From: Nemertoderma westbladi | Lineage: Eukaryota; Xenacoelomorpha; Nemertodermatida; Nemertodermatidae | DNA: 63,714 nt | Direction: 5' to 3' | NCBI GenBank assembly: GCA_032718475.1 | Contig: JAUCBJ010006777.1 | Location: forward strand, 1 to 63,714 | Shown here: positions 1 to 10,325 of the stretch, in pieces | Position numbering within the stretch: position 1 is the first letter of the stretch | Layout of the letters: every line of letters starts with the position of its first letter | The notes under the pieces: model-generated | What the model saw: the letters and a program-made list of their open reading frames with translations, nothing else | Told to the model about the DNA's origin: nothing | Database searches by the model: none | Translations under genes and position numbers: made by a program

Positions 1-1692
1 AAATCGGGCTGACTCACTGACAGACTAAGGGCGCTCGTATACTTTGCCGCGGTGTGATTTATATGGTGGGTGAGAGAGACGCTAGCTACAAATATAACTA
101 GCAGGCAAAGCAGCAGAGTGAACAAATTATTTTATATATTTTGAGGTGTAAATAATTCCTAAACACGCGTATATGTTAATTCTTAGGTCAACATTGGTTT
201 TTAATCCTTCATATAATCTCATTTACTGGGTCCGGCGTTTATTTTACAAATATTCCAATATTTTGGTAACTTGTAGGTCCAATACTTACAAATGACAAGG
301 CTCCTTCCCCTTTTGTGTATTTCCAGGACTCAAATTCAGGCATAAGGTTAATGCTACGCCCAGAATTCGGCAATTTTAGTTACCAGGTCCCTAATACTAA
401 GAAGAAATGTGTTAGTTTACTACTGTAGGCGTACAGTTACAAATAGCTATCCTGGCTCTTATGTGGAATTTTAGTCACCTAGGTAGGCTGGGTAACTTCC
501 TATCAGGACGTTGGCGGGGACACGGTAGATGTTAGTATATCCCTAATAGCCTTAATTTATTTTCGCCTAGCATGTAAACTGCCCTACCGCCTGAATGGTA
601 TAATCACAATTCAGGGAAAACACAACAACCCTCTCCTAGCCTACAAGTTCCAACGCAAGCAATAAACACCGTGTACTGCTGACAAGACACACAGCGCACC
701 TATACCTGGCAATGAGTTAGGCGTACAGTTTGCTGCACCCTACCAATTTACATGCCATGTACTGGTGTGCCTGTGCCCTATCTGCGTACAGGTATCTCTG
801 ACTTTCCTCTGTCCTCCTCCCCCTGTAGGAATATGAAGGGGTTCTGCTGGTTTTCCAAGAATCAGGATAATACAGATCTTAATTTAAATTTTTGGCGTAC
901 AGTGTTTCGCTACTCCTACCGTCGATCTTAGGTCTTATACTTAGGTAGCAAAGCATCGAACACTGTCTAACCTTCAGGCGATGGGCGAATAACTCTAATA
1001 GATGTTGTGGGTGGTCTCCTGGTCACATTCCCCCGATGTTCTCGTTCACTGCTGCGGCCCGATCTCTAGCCGGCCATCCTGTTCCTAAGGGTGTTCACCG
1101 TAGTGAATCATGGTGAAAAGAAAAGCAGATAGTGGTATTTCTGAGTTTATTGCAGATAATAATACTAATGCAAAATGTAATCTGAAATAACTAATAACAG
1201 AATAAACAAATGTAAGATAGATAATCTGGTAATAACTGATGAATAGTAGGTTTGTTGATTAATGAACGAAACTGCACCTTTTATAGCAAATTTGCGCTGC
1301 AAACAATCGAGAACATTCCATAAATATATTGGGTTTTTAAAGATAATCATTGGTCCAACAAACTCACAACTTGCACGACATTGGTTACTATCATATAACT
1401 GCAATTATATTGGTTAATCTCTCGGGTAAATGCAATTTAAATCGTAGAGGTTAATTTGAATTAATTGAAATTCAGCACAAAAAAAAATTCGCACCTACTA
1501 GGATTTGAGCTCGATACCCTCTGGACAAATTTCCAACGCATAACCGACTGAGCTACTGAACCACTTGAGTAACCTCGTACAAATAGCAATGGTAAATACA
1601 AATGAGAACTTAACGTAATCTTTATAACAAGTTTATTCCAACAAAAAATAAATTTTGAAAATCCACGGCTTTTATGAGGATATAATTCTATA
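1..1692 (-). repeat. LTR-A, partial copy (left-most tandem unit)
   Basis: This is the same sequence as the BEL-A LTR (compare 6683-8615 and 19851-21783); it starts inside the LTR because the window begins here. Its right end is the LTR start on the - strand (plus-strand ...CTATA followed by CCGCTCC). It is not the LTR of a separate insertion: it is part of a tandemly duplicated 3.46-kb block. Short ORFs on both strands recur identically in every LTR copy and look non-coding. Confidence 0.85.
1490..1574 (-). ncRNA. tRNA-like module in LTR-A (copy 1)
   Basis: On the - strand this stretch has an A-box-like TAGCTCAGTCGG and, about 40 nt on, a B-box-like GAGCTCAAATCC, followed by a T run. In this copy the B box has GAGCTC where copies 3 and 4 have GAGTTC, which is nearer the RNA polymerase III consensus. 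No convincing acceptor stem forms, so I do not call a functional tRNA. Confidence 0.5.
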
Positions 1693-1929
1693 CCGCTCCA
1701 TGAAAACAGGATATTATCGTACATAAATATACGGTTTTCACCAATAATTAATCAAATTATGGAATACTTAGGGCGTACCTACATATTTACAAATTAAATT
1801 TCAAACAATAATACTTCCTTTCTACGTAATAATTCGGTACAAAATAATTACAAATTCAAACTTTACATATTTAAGGCTTCATTAAGTAGGTACAATATAA
1901 ATCTAAATTAAATTCACCAATATAAATCT
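1693..1929 (-). mobile_element. BEL-A 3' internal tail fragment (duplicated)
   Basis: AT-rich sequence identical in type to 8616-8852, i.e. the last part of BEL-A before its 3' LTR, including the presumed polypurine tract (ATGGAGCGG on the - strand) directly beside the LTR start. At 1929/1930 it jumps to LTR-C sequence, marking the tandem-duplication junction. Confidence 0.75.
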
Positions 1930-2493
1930 TACCCTCGGTAATCTCACCCCATAACCAACTGGGGGGGGGGGGGGGGGGTTGCAAAGTGAGGTGAAAGGTT
2001 AAACCACTTGGAGGGGCAAACGAGCTAGAGAAGCTAGCAGTAGGAGGTAACACCTACACAGAGAGTGGCGAGGCGATAAGTAGCCAATAAGGGCCAATTA
2101 GTAGGCAAGGAAGGGAATGGGGAGAATGAAGCGTATCTATTGGATGATAAGGCCACCCTTAGTGTAGGACTAATAATAATATATGTACTGATGCAATATA
2201 TACCCGTTATACTATGTCATTGCTATTCAGTTTGTTGCCAGAAACAACCTTGGAACCGGAATAGTTCTGACCGTTGTCACAACTACAGTCTGCTAGTGCG
2301 ATGTAACTGATTGTGCTGATTATAATTGATTGTGCTATTATCTGTACCTATAAAGCTATTAACATTTGTATTGATCATTAACACCACTCAATCGGTTTTC
2401 CAACAGCCTTCGGCCTAATAATTTACGGCAGCCTACGGATGCAACAACGCGTGAACTGAACTTAACCTGGTCGGGATCACAGATCCCATCACA
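1930..2493 (+). mobile_element. LTR-C fragment (BEL-C 5' LTR, 5'-truncated)
   Basis: Matches 47642-48213, the 3' LTR of BEL-C, from TACCCTCGG through a poly-G run (18 G at 1961-1978) to the LTR end ...CATCACA. The first roughly 90 bp of the LTR (TGTGAACGG...) is missing because the duplication breakpoint lies inside the LTR. The gag leader begins straight after it. Confidence 0.8.
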
Positions 2494-2611
2494 GTCAGAA
2501 CTATTCCGGTTCCAAGGTCGTTTCTGGCAACCAACCTTGAAGAAGGCCGTTGGAAAACCGAGTCAGAAAGTCAGAACTACCACCTTCAATAGCTGTGACG
2601 CACCAACAACA

Positions 2612-3223
2612 ATGAGTGATAGATCACCCCACTCGGGAGAAAGAATGCTGCCGCGGACCCCAAGCGACACCGACGCAACGATCCGCAAGGCCGCGACGAG
2701 ACGTTACCGGCCCACCACCCCGGACTCGCCAACGAGGGACAACCCGGAGATCTGTGCGGAAGGCGGCCAAAGAAGAGAAGAAGAGTCGATGCGCGATGGA
2801 GATGACGGCGGATGGAGTACCAAAGTCGCCGGCCAGCCACAGGCCGAAGGCGACGGACGACCCACCGGAACAGCGACGGTGGGACTGCCAGTACGACACC
2901 GGACAAAGAGAGAGGGAAAAGCCAGCCAGGAGGATGTCGGGATGAGCGATCATCTGCGACGGGCCTACAACACCACCAGGAAGCTGTTAAAAGAGGCCAG
3001 AGAAGGAAAGGAGGTGAACCAGTCTAGACTCTACCATAGACTAGGTGAGTCTATTGAACACTTCCTATACTTAGTCCATTTCGGACAGGGAGAACTAGTG
3101 AGAGAGAGGGCAAGGGGGGTTGCCATGGAACTCACAGAATTGTGGCGATCCGGGGTGATGGAGGCCAGATCGGTGTACATAGGGCCTTATCTGGTAGATG
3201 CGCAGGGAATTAAGTTAGTGTAA
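2612..3223 (+). pseudogene. gag: BEL-C Gag N-terminal part, duplicated copy
   Basis: About 203 codons from the ATG in an AACAATGAG context. The open frame continues upstream to 2537, but the second copy shows a different upstream extension, so the shared internal ATG is the better start. The protein is hydrophilic, Arg/Pro/Glu-rich and then more helical (around residues 125-180, with HLRRAYNTTRKLL and ESIEHFLYLVHFG). The TAA stop is supplied by the first three bases of LTR-A, so the gene is cut by the BEL-A insertion and is not naturally this length. It is a duplicate of 6074-6685. The Gag role is inferred from its place after LTR-C and before the coiled-coil and DUF1759 parts at 21784 and 43960; the sequence itself matches no family I know. 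Confidence 0.6.
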
Positions 3224-5153
3224 TGTGAGAAACCCAAATACGTACTCCTACTGTATGAAGAGACAGTAACAAATACGCGAATCCTGCAATATCGTACAAT
3301 AGAGTCTGTGAATCAAAGCATAAATCCGACCTTCTCACCAAAACAGTAAACTCTAAGTAAGCGAACTTATTGCAGTATCAGTCTCTTATAACCGGTAAGG
3401 CAGAAAACAGTCTACGAACGGACAAACTTTGGTAAAACAAAATCCCGCGCAGCGAATCCTAAAATCGGGCTGACTCACTGACAGACTAAGGGCGCTCGTA
3501 TACTTTGCCGCGGTGTGATTTATATGGTGGGTGAGAGAGACGCTAGCTACAAATATAACTAGCAGGCAAAGCAGCAGAGTGAACAAATTATTTTATATAT
3601 TTTGAGGTGTAAATAATTCCTAAACACGCGTATATGTTAATTCTTAGGTCAACATTGGTTTTTAATCCTTCATATAATCTCATTTACTGGGTCCGGCGTT
3701 TATTTTACAAATATTCCAATATTTTGGTAACTTGTAGGTTCAATACTTACAAATGACAAGGCTCCTTCCCCTTTTGTGTATTTCCAGGACTCAAATTCAG
3801 GCATAAGGTTAATGCTACGCCCAGAATTCGGCAATTTTAGTTACCAGGTCCCTAATACTAAGAAGAAATGTGTTAGTTTACTACTGTAGGCGTACAGTTA
3901 CAAATAGCTATCCTGGCTCTTATGTGGAATTTTAGTCACCTAGGTAGGCTGGGTAACTTCCTATCAGGACGTTGGCGGGGACACGGTAGATGTTAGTATA
4001 TCCCTAATAGCCTTAATTTATTTTCGCCTAGCATGTAAACTGCCCTACCGCCTGAACGGTATAATCACAATTCAGGGAAAACACAACAACCCTCTCCTAG
4101 CCTACAAGTTCCAACGTAAGCAATAAACACCGTGTACTGCTGACAAGACACACAGCGCACCTATACCTGGCAATGAGTTAGGCGTACAGTTTGCTGCACC
4201 CTACCAATTTACATGCCATGTACTGGTGTGCCTGTGCCCTATCTGCGTACAGGTATCTCTGACTTTCCTCTGTCCTCCTCCCCCCGTAGGAATATGAAGG
4301 GGTTCTGCTGGTTTTCCAAGAATCAGGATAATACAGATCTTAATTTAAATTTTTGGCGTACAGTGTGTCGCTACTCCTACCGTCGATCTTAGGTCTTATA
4401 CTTAGGTAGCAAAGCATCGAACACTGTCTAACCTTCAGGCGATGGGCGAATAACTCTAATAGATGTTGTGGGTGGTCTCCTGGTCACATTCCCCCGATGT
4501 TCTCGTTCACTGCTGCGGCCCGATCTCTAGCCGGCCATCCTGTTCCTAAGGGTGTTCACCGTAGTGAATCATGGTGAAAAGAAAAGCAGATAGTGGTATT
4601 TCTGAGTTTATTGCAGATAATAATACTAATGCAGAATGTAATCTGAAATAACTAATAACAGAATAAACAAATGTAAGATAGATAATCTGGTAATAACTGA
4701 TGAATAGTAGGTTTGTTGATTAATGAACGAAACTGCACCTTTTATAGCAAATTTGCGCTGCAAACAATCAAGAACATTCCATAAATATATTGGGTTTTTA
4801 AAGATAACCATTGGTCCAACAAACTCACAACTTGCACGACATTGGTTACTATCATATAACTGCAATTATATTGGTTAATCTCTCGGGTAAATGCAATTTA
4901 AATCGTAGAGGTTAATTTGAATTAATTGAAATTCAGCACAAAAAACAATTCGCACCTACTAGGATTTGAGCTCGATACCCTCTGGACAAATTTCCAACGC
5001 ATAACCGACTGAGCTACTGAACCACTTGAGTAACCTCGTACAAATAGCAATGGTAAATACAAATGAGAACTTAACGTAATCTTTATAACAAGTTTATTCC
5101 AACAAAAAATAAATTTTGAAAATCCACGGCTTTTATGAGGATATAATTCTATA
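3221..5153 (-). mobile_element. LTR-A, copy 2 (in tandem unit)
   Basis: Full 1933-bp copy of the BEL-A LTR, bounded on the left by TAGTG (3216-3220) exactly as the genuine 3' LTR is, and on the right by BEL-A tail sequence. It arose by segmental duplication, not by transposition. A TATA element (CCATATAAATC on the - strand, 3518-3528) and the tRNA-like module (4952-5035) are present. Confidence 0.88.
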
Positions 5154-5390
5154 CCGCTCCATGAAAACAGGATATTATCGTACATAAATATACGGTTTTC
5201 ACCAATAATTAATCAAATTATGGAATACTTAGGGCGTACCTACATATTTACAAATTAAATTTCAAACAATAATACTTCCTTTCTACGTAATAATTCGGTA
5301 CAAAATAATTACAAATTCAAACTTTACATATTTAAGGCTTCATTAAGTAGGTACAATATAAATCTAAATTAAATTCACCAATATAAATCT

Positions 5391-5955
5391 TACCCTCGGT
5401 AATCTCACCCCATAACCAACTGGGGGGGGGGGGGGGGGGGTTGCAAAGTGAGGTGAAAGGTTAAACCACTTGGAGGGGCAAACGAGCTAGAGAAGCTAGC
5501 AGTAGGAGGTAACACCTACACAGGGAGTGGCGAGGCGATAAGTAGCCAATAAGGGCCAATTAGTAGGCAAGGAAGGGAATGGGGAGAATGAAGCGTATCT
5601 ATTGGATGATAAGACCACCCTTAGTGTAGGACTAATAATAATATATGTACTGATGCAATATATAACCGTTATACTATGTCATTGCTATTCAGTTTGTTGC
5701 CAGAAACAACCTTGGAACCGGAATAGTTCTGACCGTTGTCACAACTACAGTCTGCTAGTGCGATGTAACTGATTGTGCTGATTATAATTGATTGTGCTAT
5801 TATCTGTACCTATGAAGCTATTAACATTTGTATTGATCATTAACACCACTCAATCGGTTTTCCAACAGCCTTCGGCCTAATAATTTACGGCAGCCTACGG
5901 ACGCAACAACGCGTGAACTGAACTTAACCTGGTTGGGATCACAGATCCCATCACA
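5391..5955 (+). mobile_element. LTR-C fragment (BEL-C 5' LTR, 5'-truncated), copy 2
   Basis: Same as 1930-2493, with a 19-G run at 5422-5440. It ends in ...CATCACA, and the leader that follows starts with a 38-nt inverted copy of an LTR segment. Confidence 0.8.
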
Positions 5956-6073
5956 GTCAGAACTATTCCGGTTCCAAGGTCGTTTCTGGCAACCAACCTT
6001 GAAGAAGGCCGTTGGAAAACCGAGTCAGAAAGTCAGAACTACCACCTTCAATAGCTGTGACGCACCAACAACA

Positions 6074-6685
6074 ATGAGTGATAGATCACCCCACTCGGGA
6101 GAAAGAATGCTGCCGCGGACCCCAAGCGACACCGACGCAACGATCCGCAAGGCCGCGACGAGATGTTACCGGCCCGCCACCCCGGACTCGCCAACGAGGG
6201 ACAACCCGGAGATCTGTGCGGAAGGCGGCCGAAGAAGAGAAGAAGAGTCGATGCGCGATGGAGATGACGGCGGATGGAGTACCAAAGTCGCCGGCCAGCC
6301 ACAGGCCGAAGGCGACGGACGACCCACCGGAACAGCGATGGTGGGACTGCCAGTACGACGCCGGACAAAGAGAGAGGGAAAAGCCAGCCAGGAGGATGTC
6401 GGGATGAGCGATCATCTGCGACGGGCCTACAACACCACCAGGAAGCTGTTGAAAGAGGCCAGAGAAGGAAAGGAGGTGAACCAGTCTAGACTCTACCATA
6501 GACTAGGTGAGTCTATTGAACACTTCCTATACTTAGTCCATTTCGGACAGGGAGAACTAGTGAGAGAGAGGGCAAGGGGGGTTGCCATGGAACTCACAGA
6601 ATTGTGGCGATCCGGGGTGATGGAGGCCAGATCGGTGTACATAGGGCCTTATCTGGTAGATGCGCAGGGAATTAAGTTAGTGTAA
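6074..6685 (+). pseudogene. gag: BEL-C Gag N-terminal part (interrupted by BEL-A)
   Basis: 203 codons of a basic, low-complexity N-terminal Gag region. The last BEL-C codons read K-L-V, then the TAA stop is the first triplet of the inserted BEL-A LTR. The flanking TAGTG (6678-6682) is repeated at 21784-21788 on the far side of BEL-A, and the frame continues there as V-G-W-A-D-P. So this and 21784-22076 are two halves of one gag interrupted by a transposon. The Gag assignment rests on position and on the downstream coiled coil. The open frame extends upstream to 5933 because of a substitution relative to copy 1, and I regard that as accidental. Confidence 0.65.
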
Positions 6686-8615
6686 TGTGAGAAACCCAAA
6701 TACGTACTCCTACTGTATGAAGAGACAGTAACAAATACGCGAATCCTGCAATATCGTACAATAGAGTCTGTGAATCAAAGCATAAACCCGACCTTCTCAC
6801 CAAAACAGTAAACTCTAAGTAAGCGAACTTATTGCAGTATCGGTCTCTTATAACCGGTAAGGCAGAAAACAGTCTACGAACGGACAAACTTTGGTAAAAC
6901 AAAATCCCGCGCAGCGAATCCTAAAATCGGGCTGACTCACTGACAGACTAAGGGCGCTCGTATACTTTGCCGCGGTGTGATTTATATGGTGGGTGAGAGA
7001 GACGCTAGCTACAAATATAACTAGCAGGCAAAGCAGCAGAGTGAACAAATTATTTTATATATTTTGAGGTGTAAATAATTCCTAAACACGCGTATATGTT
7101 AATTCTTAGGTCAACATTGGTTTTTAATCCTTCATATAATCTCATTTACTGGGTCCGGCGTTTATTTTACAAATATTCCAATATTTTGGTAACTTGTAGG
7201 TTCAATACTTACAAATGACAAGGCTCCTTCCCCTTTTGTGTATTTCCAGGACTCAAATTCAGGCATAAGGTTAATGCTACGCCCAGAATTCGGCAATTTT
7301 AGTTACCAGGTCCCTAATACTAAGAAGAAATGTGTTAGTTTACTACTGTAGGCGTACAGTTACAAATAGCTATCCTGGCTCTTATCTGGAATTTTAGTCA
7401 CCTAGGTAGGCTGGGTAACTTCCTATCAGGACGTTGGCGGGGACACGGTAGATGTTAGTATATCCCTAATAGCCTTAATTTATTTTCGCCTAGCATGTAA
7501 ACTGCCCTACCGCCTGAACGGTATAATCACAATTCAGGGAAAACACAACAACCCTCTCCTAGCCTACAAGTTCCAACGCAAGCAATAAACACCGTGTACT
7601 GCTGACAAGACACACAGCGCACCTATACCTGGCAATGAGTTAGGCGTACAGTTTGCTGCACCCTACCAATTTACATGCCATGTACTGGTGTGCCTGTGCC
7701 CTATCTGCGTACAGGTATCTCTGACTTTCCTCTGTCCTCCTCCCCCCGTAGGAATATGAAGGGGTTCTGCTGGTTTTCCAAGAATCAGGATAATACAGAT
7801 CTTAATTTAAATTTTTGGCGTACAGTGTGTCGCTACTCCTACCGTCGATCTTAGGTCTTACACTTAGGTAGCAAAGCATCAAACACTGTCTAACCTTCAG
7901 GCGATGGGCGAATAACTCTAATAGATGTTGTGGGTGGTCTCCTGGTCACATTCCCCTGATGTTCTCGTTCACTGCTGCGGCCCGATCTCTAGCCGGCCAT
8001 CCTGTTCCTAAGGGTGTTCACCATAGTGAATCATGGTGAAAAGAAAAGCAGATAGTGGTATTTCTGAGTTTATTGCAGATAATAATACTAATGCAAAATG
8101 TAATCTGAAATAACTAATAACAGAATAAACAAATGTAAGATAGATAATCTGGTAATAACTGATGAATAGTAGGTTTGTTGATTAATGAACGAAACTGCAC
8201 CTTTTATAGCAAATTTGTGCTGCAAACAATCGAGAACATTCCATAAATATATTGGGTTTTTAAAGATAACCATTGGTCCAACAAACTCACAACTTGCACG
8301 ACATTGGTTACTATCATATAACTGCAATTATATTGGTTAATCTCTCGGGTAAATGCAATTTAAATCGTAGAGGTTAATTTGAATTAATTGAAATTCAGCA
8401 CAAAAAACAATTTGCACCTACTAGGATTTGAACTCGATACCCTCTGGACAAATTTCCAACGCATAACCGACTGAGCTACTGAACCACTTGAGTAACATCG
8501 TACAAATAGCAATGGTAAATACAAATGAGAACTTAACGTAATCTTTATAACAAGTTTATTCCAACAAAAAATAAATTTTGAAAATCCACGGCTTTTATGA
8601 GGATATAATTCTATA
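6683..8615 (-). mobile_element. BEL-A 3' LTR
   Basis: The LTR next to the 3' end of BEL-A. It starts (coding strand) right after the purine-rich ATGGAGCGG at 8616-8624 and ends at TAGTG. It contains four scattered copies of GCGTACAG, a TATA element and a tRNA-like module at 8413-8496 with a near-consensus B box. Confidence 0.9.
8413..8496 (-). ncRNA. tRNA-like module in LTR-A (3' LTR copy)
   Basis: The - strand carries TAGCTCAGTCGG (A box) and GAGTTCAAATCC (B box), then a T6 run about 12 nt after the module. It lies about 120 bp from the LTR start, the same relative place as the module in LTR-B. Stem pairing is poor, so it looks like a tRNA-derived promoter and not a tRNA gene. Confidence 0.55.
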
Positions 8616-9124
8616 CCGCTCCATGAAAACAGGATATTATCGTACATAAATATACGGTTTTCACCAATAATTAATCAAATTATGGAATACTTAGGGCGTA
8701 CCTACATATTTACAAATTAAATTTCAAACAATAATACTTCCTTTCTACGTAATAATTCGGTACAAAATAATTACAAATTTAAACTTTTCATATTTAAGGC
8801 TTCATTAAGTAGGTACAATATAAATCTAAATTAAATTCACCAATATAAATCTATTGCATCTCGATATTGCATAAATTCAAATAATTACAAATACAATTTC
8901 TATTTCACTGTAAATACAAATACTGCTTATAAAATATAAATTGCATAATATTTGGAACAATATAAATTGCATAAGTTCGGAATAATCACAAATATAAAAT
9001 ATAACACTTTCTAAATATAAAACTTTCAGAATATAAATTCTTTCTAAATATAAAATAAATTGCATAAGTTCTGAGCAATATATTTGGAACAATACAATTA
9101 CATAAATTTGGAACAATACAATAA

Positions 9125-9144
9125 GAAAGGCCCACGAGTCTTCC
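9125..9144 (-). repeat. 20-bp palindrome unit A8 (BEL-A 3' UTR)
   Basis: Plus-strand GAAAGGCCCACGAGTCTTCC, near the 3' end of the element and untranslated. It differs from the BEL-B form mostly by transitions. Confidence 0.6.
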
Positions 9145-9163
9145 GTCCACCCTTGCCCTCCCT

Positions 9164-9565
9164 TTACTGCTTTGTAGATCGAGCCCTGCCGCGTCCTCGA
9201 AAACTGCGCACAGGTGACTTTGCTCGCGATATGGGACTAATGGGGTGAGTCACTGGTGTACTTGGGACGTTGAGAGACGGTGCTACCATTTCCTCGCAAA
9301 TTCGTCTATTAGGCATCCCAAATCCTCGACCTATTCCTCGTGACCGATCGGTTGTCACTACAGTTGGTAGAACGTCTGGGAACGCGCGAGAAGCGGACGA
9401 CGCAGATCCAAGAGAAACTTGCGCCCCCTTTTGGTCAGCTGGTGTGTGTCCCGATCCTCCTGTTGGTTCCCTAGGAAGCGATACCGTATCCCTAGTAATA
9501 CGAATGGTCGGCTCGACTCCCTTGCGTTCTTCAATATTAATAGATTTCTTCAGTTGTTGGCTCAC
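9164..9565 (-). CDS. Possible small accessory ORF in BEL-A 3' region (133 aa)
   Basis: Open frame downstream of integrase on the BEL-A coding strand, starting MSQQLKKSI. It is rich in Ser, Pro, Arg and Gly and ends in a basic RGRGRA-type tail. No family is recognised: no signal peptide, membrane segment or envelope-like feature. BEL-B has a different small ORF (40771-41109) at the comparable place, which makes an accessory frame conceivable, but the two proteins do not obviously resemble each other. It may be chance or a decayed gene. Confidence 0.3.
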   Translation of the reverse strand: MSQQLKKSINIEERKGVEPTIRITRDTVSLPREPTGGSGHTPADQKGAQVSLGSASSASRAFPDVLPTVVTTDRSRGIGRGFGMPNRRICEEMVAPSLNVPSTPVTHPISPISRAKSPVRSFRGRGRARSTKQ

Positions 9566-10020
9566 CTTATGATCCTACCCTGTCCGTCCTCCCGAGGGTG
9601 ACGTGCAGACGGCACAACCGGAGTGGCTGGTATGTTTGTCGCCTCTAGGATCTCCTCTTCCTCGAATACGCTCGCTCGTATACGCTTGTGATAGAACACG
9701 GTACGCCCATGCAACGGTTAACGTGGTTAGTTGTGAGGAGACGTGAGAGTTTCGTCTGCCCTTTGGGCTCGACAGCGCTCTAACCTCCTACCCATAGCCT
9801 AAGATCTAAGGTTTCTTTAGTGACACACTGTTTCTTATTTAAATTTTTGCCAAAATAAAAAACGATTTTGGGCTAAACTGGCTGTGAGTCTAAAATACTC
9901 ACCTTTTGATCCCAAACTATTATCAGAAAATAAGCAATCAAGAATTAGTAATAAATATAGGGAAGTCTATTTATGGACGCAACTTATTGAAACGACCGTG
10001 TAAAATTTAATAAATTTTAA

Positions 10021-10040
10021 GAAAGGCTCGCAAGTCTTCC
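10021..10040 (-). repeat. 20-bp palindrome unit A7 (BEL-A 3' UTR)
   Basis: Plus-strand GAAAGGCTCGCAAGTCTTCC, identical to the unit at 12573-12592 although this one is untranslated and that one encodes part of pol. Confidence 0.75.
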
Positions 10041-10174
10041 CTTCTTGTTTCTCTAATTTTAAGTTCCACCCGACTGTACCTTGAAATCTATTCACTGGAG
10101 AAAATTTTCAAAAATTTTTCAAATCCAAATAGATTGTCTAAAATTTCGAAAATGTCTCATATTTTGAGTTCCAA

Positions 10175-10271
10175 GTAGAATTCCATTTCTTATACCTACA
10201 AAATCCCGCTCCTATGTGATACATAAGGGTACTACTCTCAATGTTCACATATAAAGACAATGGAATTCTAC
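10175..10271 (-). other. Conserved hairpin after pol (BEL-A)
   Basis: GTAGAATTCCATT (10175-10187) is perfectly complementary to AATGGAATTCTAC (10259-10271), with about 71 nt between. BEL-B has the same structure at 40085-40181 with GTGG/CCAC in place of GTAG/CTAC. The loop is conserved too (TATGTGAACAT, CCCTTATGTATCACATAGG). A paired change between the families argues for a selected structure. Confidence 0.65.
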
Positions 10272-10325
10272 CGCTGTCTTTACTACAGTGTACAGGTACG
10301 TTGAAATCTATTTGTAAACTCCTAA

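Larger units (their letters stand above)
1930..5390. repeat. 3.46-kb tandem duplication unit 1
   Basis: A block of 3461 bp repeated head to tail with the next unit (5391-8852, 3462 bp). It holds, left to right, an LTR-C fragment, the BEL-C gag start, LTR-A and the BEL-A 3' tail. The units differ by scattered substitutions and one G in the poly-G run. The true right end is seen at 8852, where the sequence runs on into BEL-A instead of jumping to LTR-C. The junction has about one base of microhomology, so end joining or replication slippage is likelier than recombination between long repeats. Confidence 0.88.
5391..8852. repeat. 3.46-kb tandem duplication unit 2 (source copy)
   Basis: This unit is contiguous with the rest of BEL-A at its right edge, so it is the copy in its original context. 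It contains LTR-C fragment 5391-5955, BEL-C gag start 6074-6682, LTR-A 6683-8615 and BEL-A tail 8616-8852. Confidence 0.85.
8616..10320 (-). other. BEL-A 3' untranslated region
   Basis: About 1.7 kb between the integrase stop and the 3' LTR. It contains, in transcript order, a hairpin-forming inverted repeat (10271-10175), one palindrome unit (10021-10040), a possible small ORF (9565-9164), another palindrome unit (9125-9144), very AT-rich tandem-like sequence (8850-9120) and the polypurine tract. Confidence 0.7.

Noticed and set aside
1165-1724. Conserved 79- and 87-residue ORFs on the - strand, recurring in every LTR-A copy
   Set aside because: They recur only because the LTR itself is repeated; the differences between copies show no preference for silent sites, and one overlaps the tRNA-like module.
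2586-2953. Long antisense ORFs opposite the BEL-C gag start
   Set aside because: Shadows of GC-rich gag codons; no independent start context, domain or conservation.
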